DNA from: Pseudomonadota bacterium
GTDB lineage: Bacteria; Pseudomonadota; Alphaproteobacteria; Rhizobiales; Beijerinckiaceae
Length of the DNA: 6,246 nucleotides
Reading direction: 5' to 3'
Assembly: GCA_023422485.1 (NCBI GenBank)
Contig: JAGTAM010000597.1
Coordinates: 1-6,246 of the forward strand
The position numbers were made by a program, and so were the translations under genes. Below, piece by piece: positions 5,529-6,246 of the stretch. Within the stretch, counting starts at the first letter, position 1; each line of letters opens with the position of its first letter. A model generated the notes under the pieces. That model did no database searches. It saw nothing but the letters and a program-made list of their open reading frames with translations, and was not told the origin of the DNA.

Positions 5529-5548
5529 GTTTTCCGGATGCGGAAAAC
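5529..5548 (+). terminator. Hairpin after the right tRNA-Ala, probable tRNA terminator
   Basis: GTTTTCCG-GATG-CGGAAAAC is a perfect 8-bp stem starting two bases after the CCA end. The position is what a tRNA terminator would have, though only a short pyrimidine stretch and no T-run follows. The left copy lacks an equivalent hairpin, supporting the idea that this is the original downstream flank. Confidence 0.55.
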
Positions 5549-5609
5549 TCAATGGTGGCCGAGAGTTGGCGAGTTTTTCGCCTTGCATTTCACACAGTTT
5601 GACCTGTCG

Positions 5610-5636
5610 GGAACCGGTCCTACGGTCGCACCCGTT
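5610..5636 (+). promoter_or_regulatory. Possible EcfG-type (general stress) promoter
   Basis: GGAACC (5610-5615) and CGTT (5633-5636), 17 bp apart, resemble the GGAAC...CGTT promoters used by EcfG sigma factors of the alphaproteobacterial general stress response. The nearest credible downstream gene starts about 360 bp away, so the match may be chance. Confidence 0.25.
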
Positions 5637-5982
5637 GCGCTGGCGCCGGGCTGGTCCGTAGCGGTCAAGGCTTGCGCCTTCGCAGACCCGCGCCGGGGTC
5701 AGGCCGCCGGCAAAATCCGCCGTCTCTCGTCGAATACGATGCCCGCGCCGACGGCTTGAGCGAAGCGCCAGACGACCGTGGCCGTTCGACCGCGACGCCG
5801 GAACGAACCACGCTCGGATCGGCACCTTCGATGCGAAGCGTATCCGCGTAATGGTCTGCTCGATACAGCCAAGCTTATCGACATAAGCGAACGCACAAAC
5901 GCGGGCAGAGACTTTTTTCATTCACGCCGTTTTTTGCAGAACCCTTTCGACACTCGCGACGTTTTGAGGCGTCTCAAGTTTC

Positions 5983-5988
5983 GGAGGG
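5983..5988 (+). promoter_or_regulatory. Ribosome binding site GGAGGG of the secreted-protein gene
   Basis: GGAGGG sits 6 bp before the ATG at 5995. It is the strongest Shine-Dalgarno in the window and fixes the start of the final gene. Confidence 0.8.
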
Positions 5989-5994
5989 AACGTC

Positions 5995-6246
5995 ATGAAG
6001 ACGATTACCATGGGTCTTGCCGCGCTGCTGATGAGCACCTCGGTCTACGCTCAAAGCGCAGCCACCGGTGGATCTGAGCGCGGCAGCATGCGAGGCGGCA
6101 CCGAGCAGTCCGGCGGACAATCCGGGATGTCGGGCAGCGCGCGCGGCGGCATGGAAGCCAGGGGCGGCGAGGCGAGGGGCAGCGAGGCCCGCGGGGGCGG
6201 AAGCGCCATGGGCGCCGAGCGCAGCGCCGCGCGGGGCGATCAGGAC
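5995..6246 (+). CDS. Secreted Gly/Ser/Arg/Glu-rich protein, N-terminal part
   Basis: Eighty-four codons are open to the window edge without a stop, so the gene continues outside. The protein begins with a classic signal peptide, MKTITMGLAALLMSTSVYAQ: Lys2, a hydrophobic core at 4-15, and Val-Tyr-Ala before a probable cleavage after residue 19, indicating export to the periplasm or beyond. The mature part is low complexity, dominated by Gly, Ser, Arg, Ala and Glu, with three EARG copies around residues 54-64 (EARGGEARGSEARGGG) and repeated Met in SGMSGS and GGMEA. No domain is recognisable in this stretch. Many alphaproteobacterial DUF1236 proteins have a similar signal peptide and disordered Gly/Ala-rich segment before a C-terminal domain, but that domain would lie beyond the window, so this is a suggestion only. 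Confidence 0.8.
   Translation, partial: MKTITMGLAALLMSTSVYAQSAATGGSERGSMRGGTEQSGGQSGMSGSARGGMEARGGEARGSEARGGGSAMGAERSAARGDQD

Larger units (their letters stand above)
5551..5994. other. About 440 bp without a convincing gene
   Basis: No frame on either strand here shows recognisable protein features. What can be seen are small inverted repeats: AAGGC/GCCTT at 5667-5680, GACCC/GGGTC at 5685-5700 and TTGAG/CTCAA at 5964-5977. There is also a possible stress-sigma promoter at 5610-5636. The last part, with TTTTTT at 5910-5916 and the TTGAG hairpin, is the leader of the secreted-protein gene at 5995. It could hold a small RNA or decayed sequence, but nothing proves it. Confidence 0.5.

Noticed and set aside
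5778..6077. Plus-strand frame of 99 codons overlapping the secreted-protein start
   Set aside because: No ribosome binding site or motif is present, and it runs out of frame into the gene at 5995, which has a clear start and signal peptide.

Overview
The window looks like the chromosome of a GC-rich alphaproteobacterium, most likely Methylobacterium or Methylorubrum. The reasons are a 348-residue mesaconyl-CoA hydratase of the ethylmalonyl-CoA pathway, very GC-rich genes of alphaproteobacterial type, and a compact multi-hairpin intergenic repeat of a kind I associate with these genomes. This assignment is inference from protein style; no 16S rRNA or other taxonomic marker is present.

Bases 1-2906 are ordinary chromosome. 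They hold the C-terminal end of a class II glutamine amidotransferase (+), a palindromic intergenic element, a TauE/SafE-type membrane permease (+), mesaconyl-CoA hydratase (-) and a small YggT-family membrane protein (-). A TTGACA-type promoter then drives tRNA-Ala(CGC).

Bases 2907-5527 look like an integrated element of about 2.5 kb. A complete tRNA-Ala gene stands at each end; the copies are identical over 76 nt plus two 5' bases and lie 2,545 bp apart. A lower-GC tyrosine recombinase with all catalytic residues intact lies just inside the left copy. Just inside each end is a pair of GTCACA-based 10-mers with an 11-bp period, about 100 bp from the tRNA. That is the layout expected of lambda-type integrase arm sites around an attP core. 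The cargo is debris: a fragment of a second tyrosine recombinase (+), the abutting ends of an ADP-ribosylglycohydrolase gene and a dual-specificity phosphatase gene (both -), and a 5'-truncated, frameshifted IS630 transposase (+). The integrase is the only apparently functional protein gene in the element, so this is a self-mobile minimal element or a collapsed larger island.

Bases 5528-6246 return to chromosome-like sequence. After a hairpin behind the second tRNA there are about 440 bp without a convincing gene, with small inverted repeats and a possible EcfG-type promoter. The window ends in the start of a secreted Gly/Ser/Arg/Glu-rich protein with a clear ribosome binding site and signal peptide.

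The most interesting features are the att/arm-site architecture with a whole tRNA as the duplicated core, and the broken phosphatase/ADP-ribosylglycohydrolase pair hidden antisense in the cargo.
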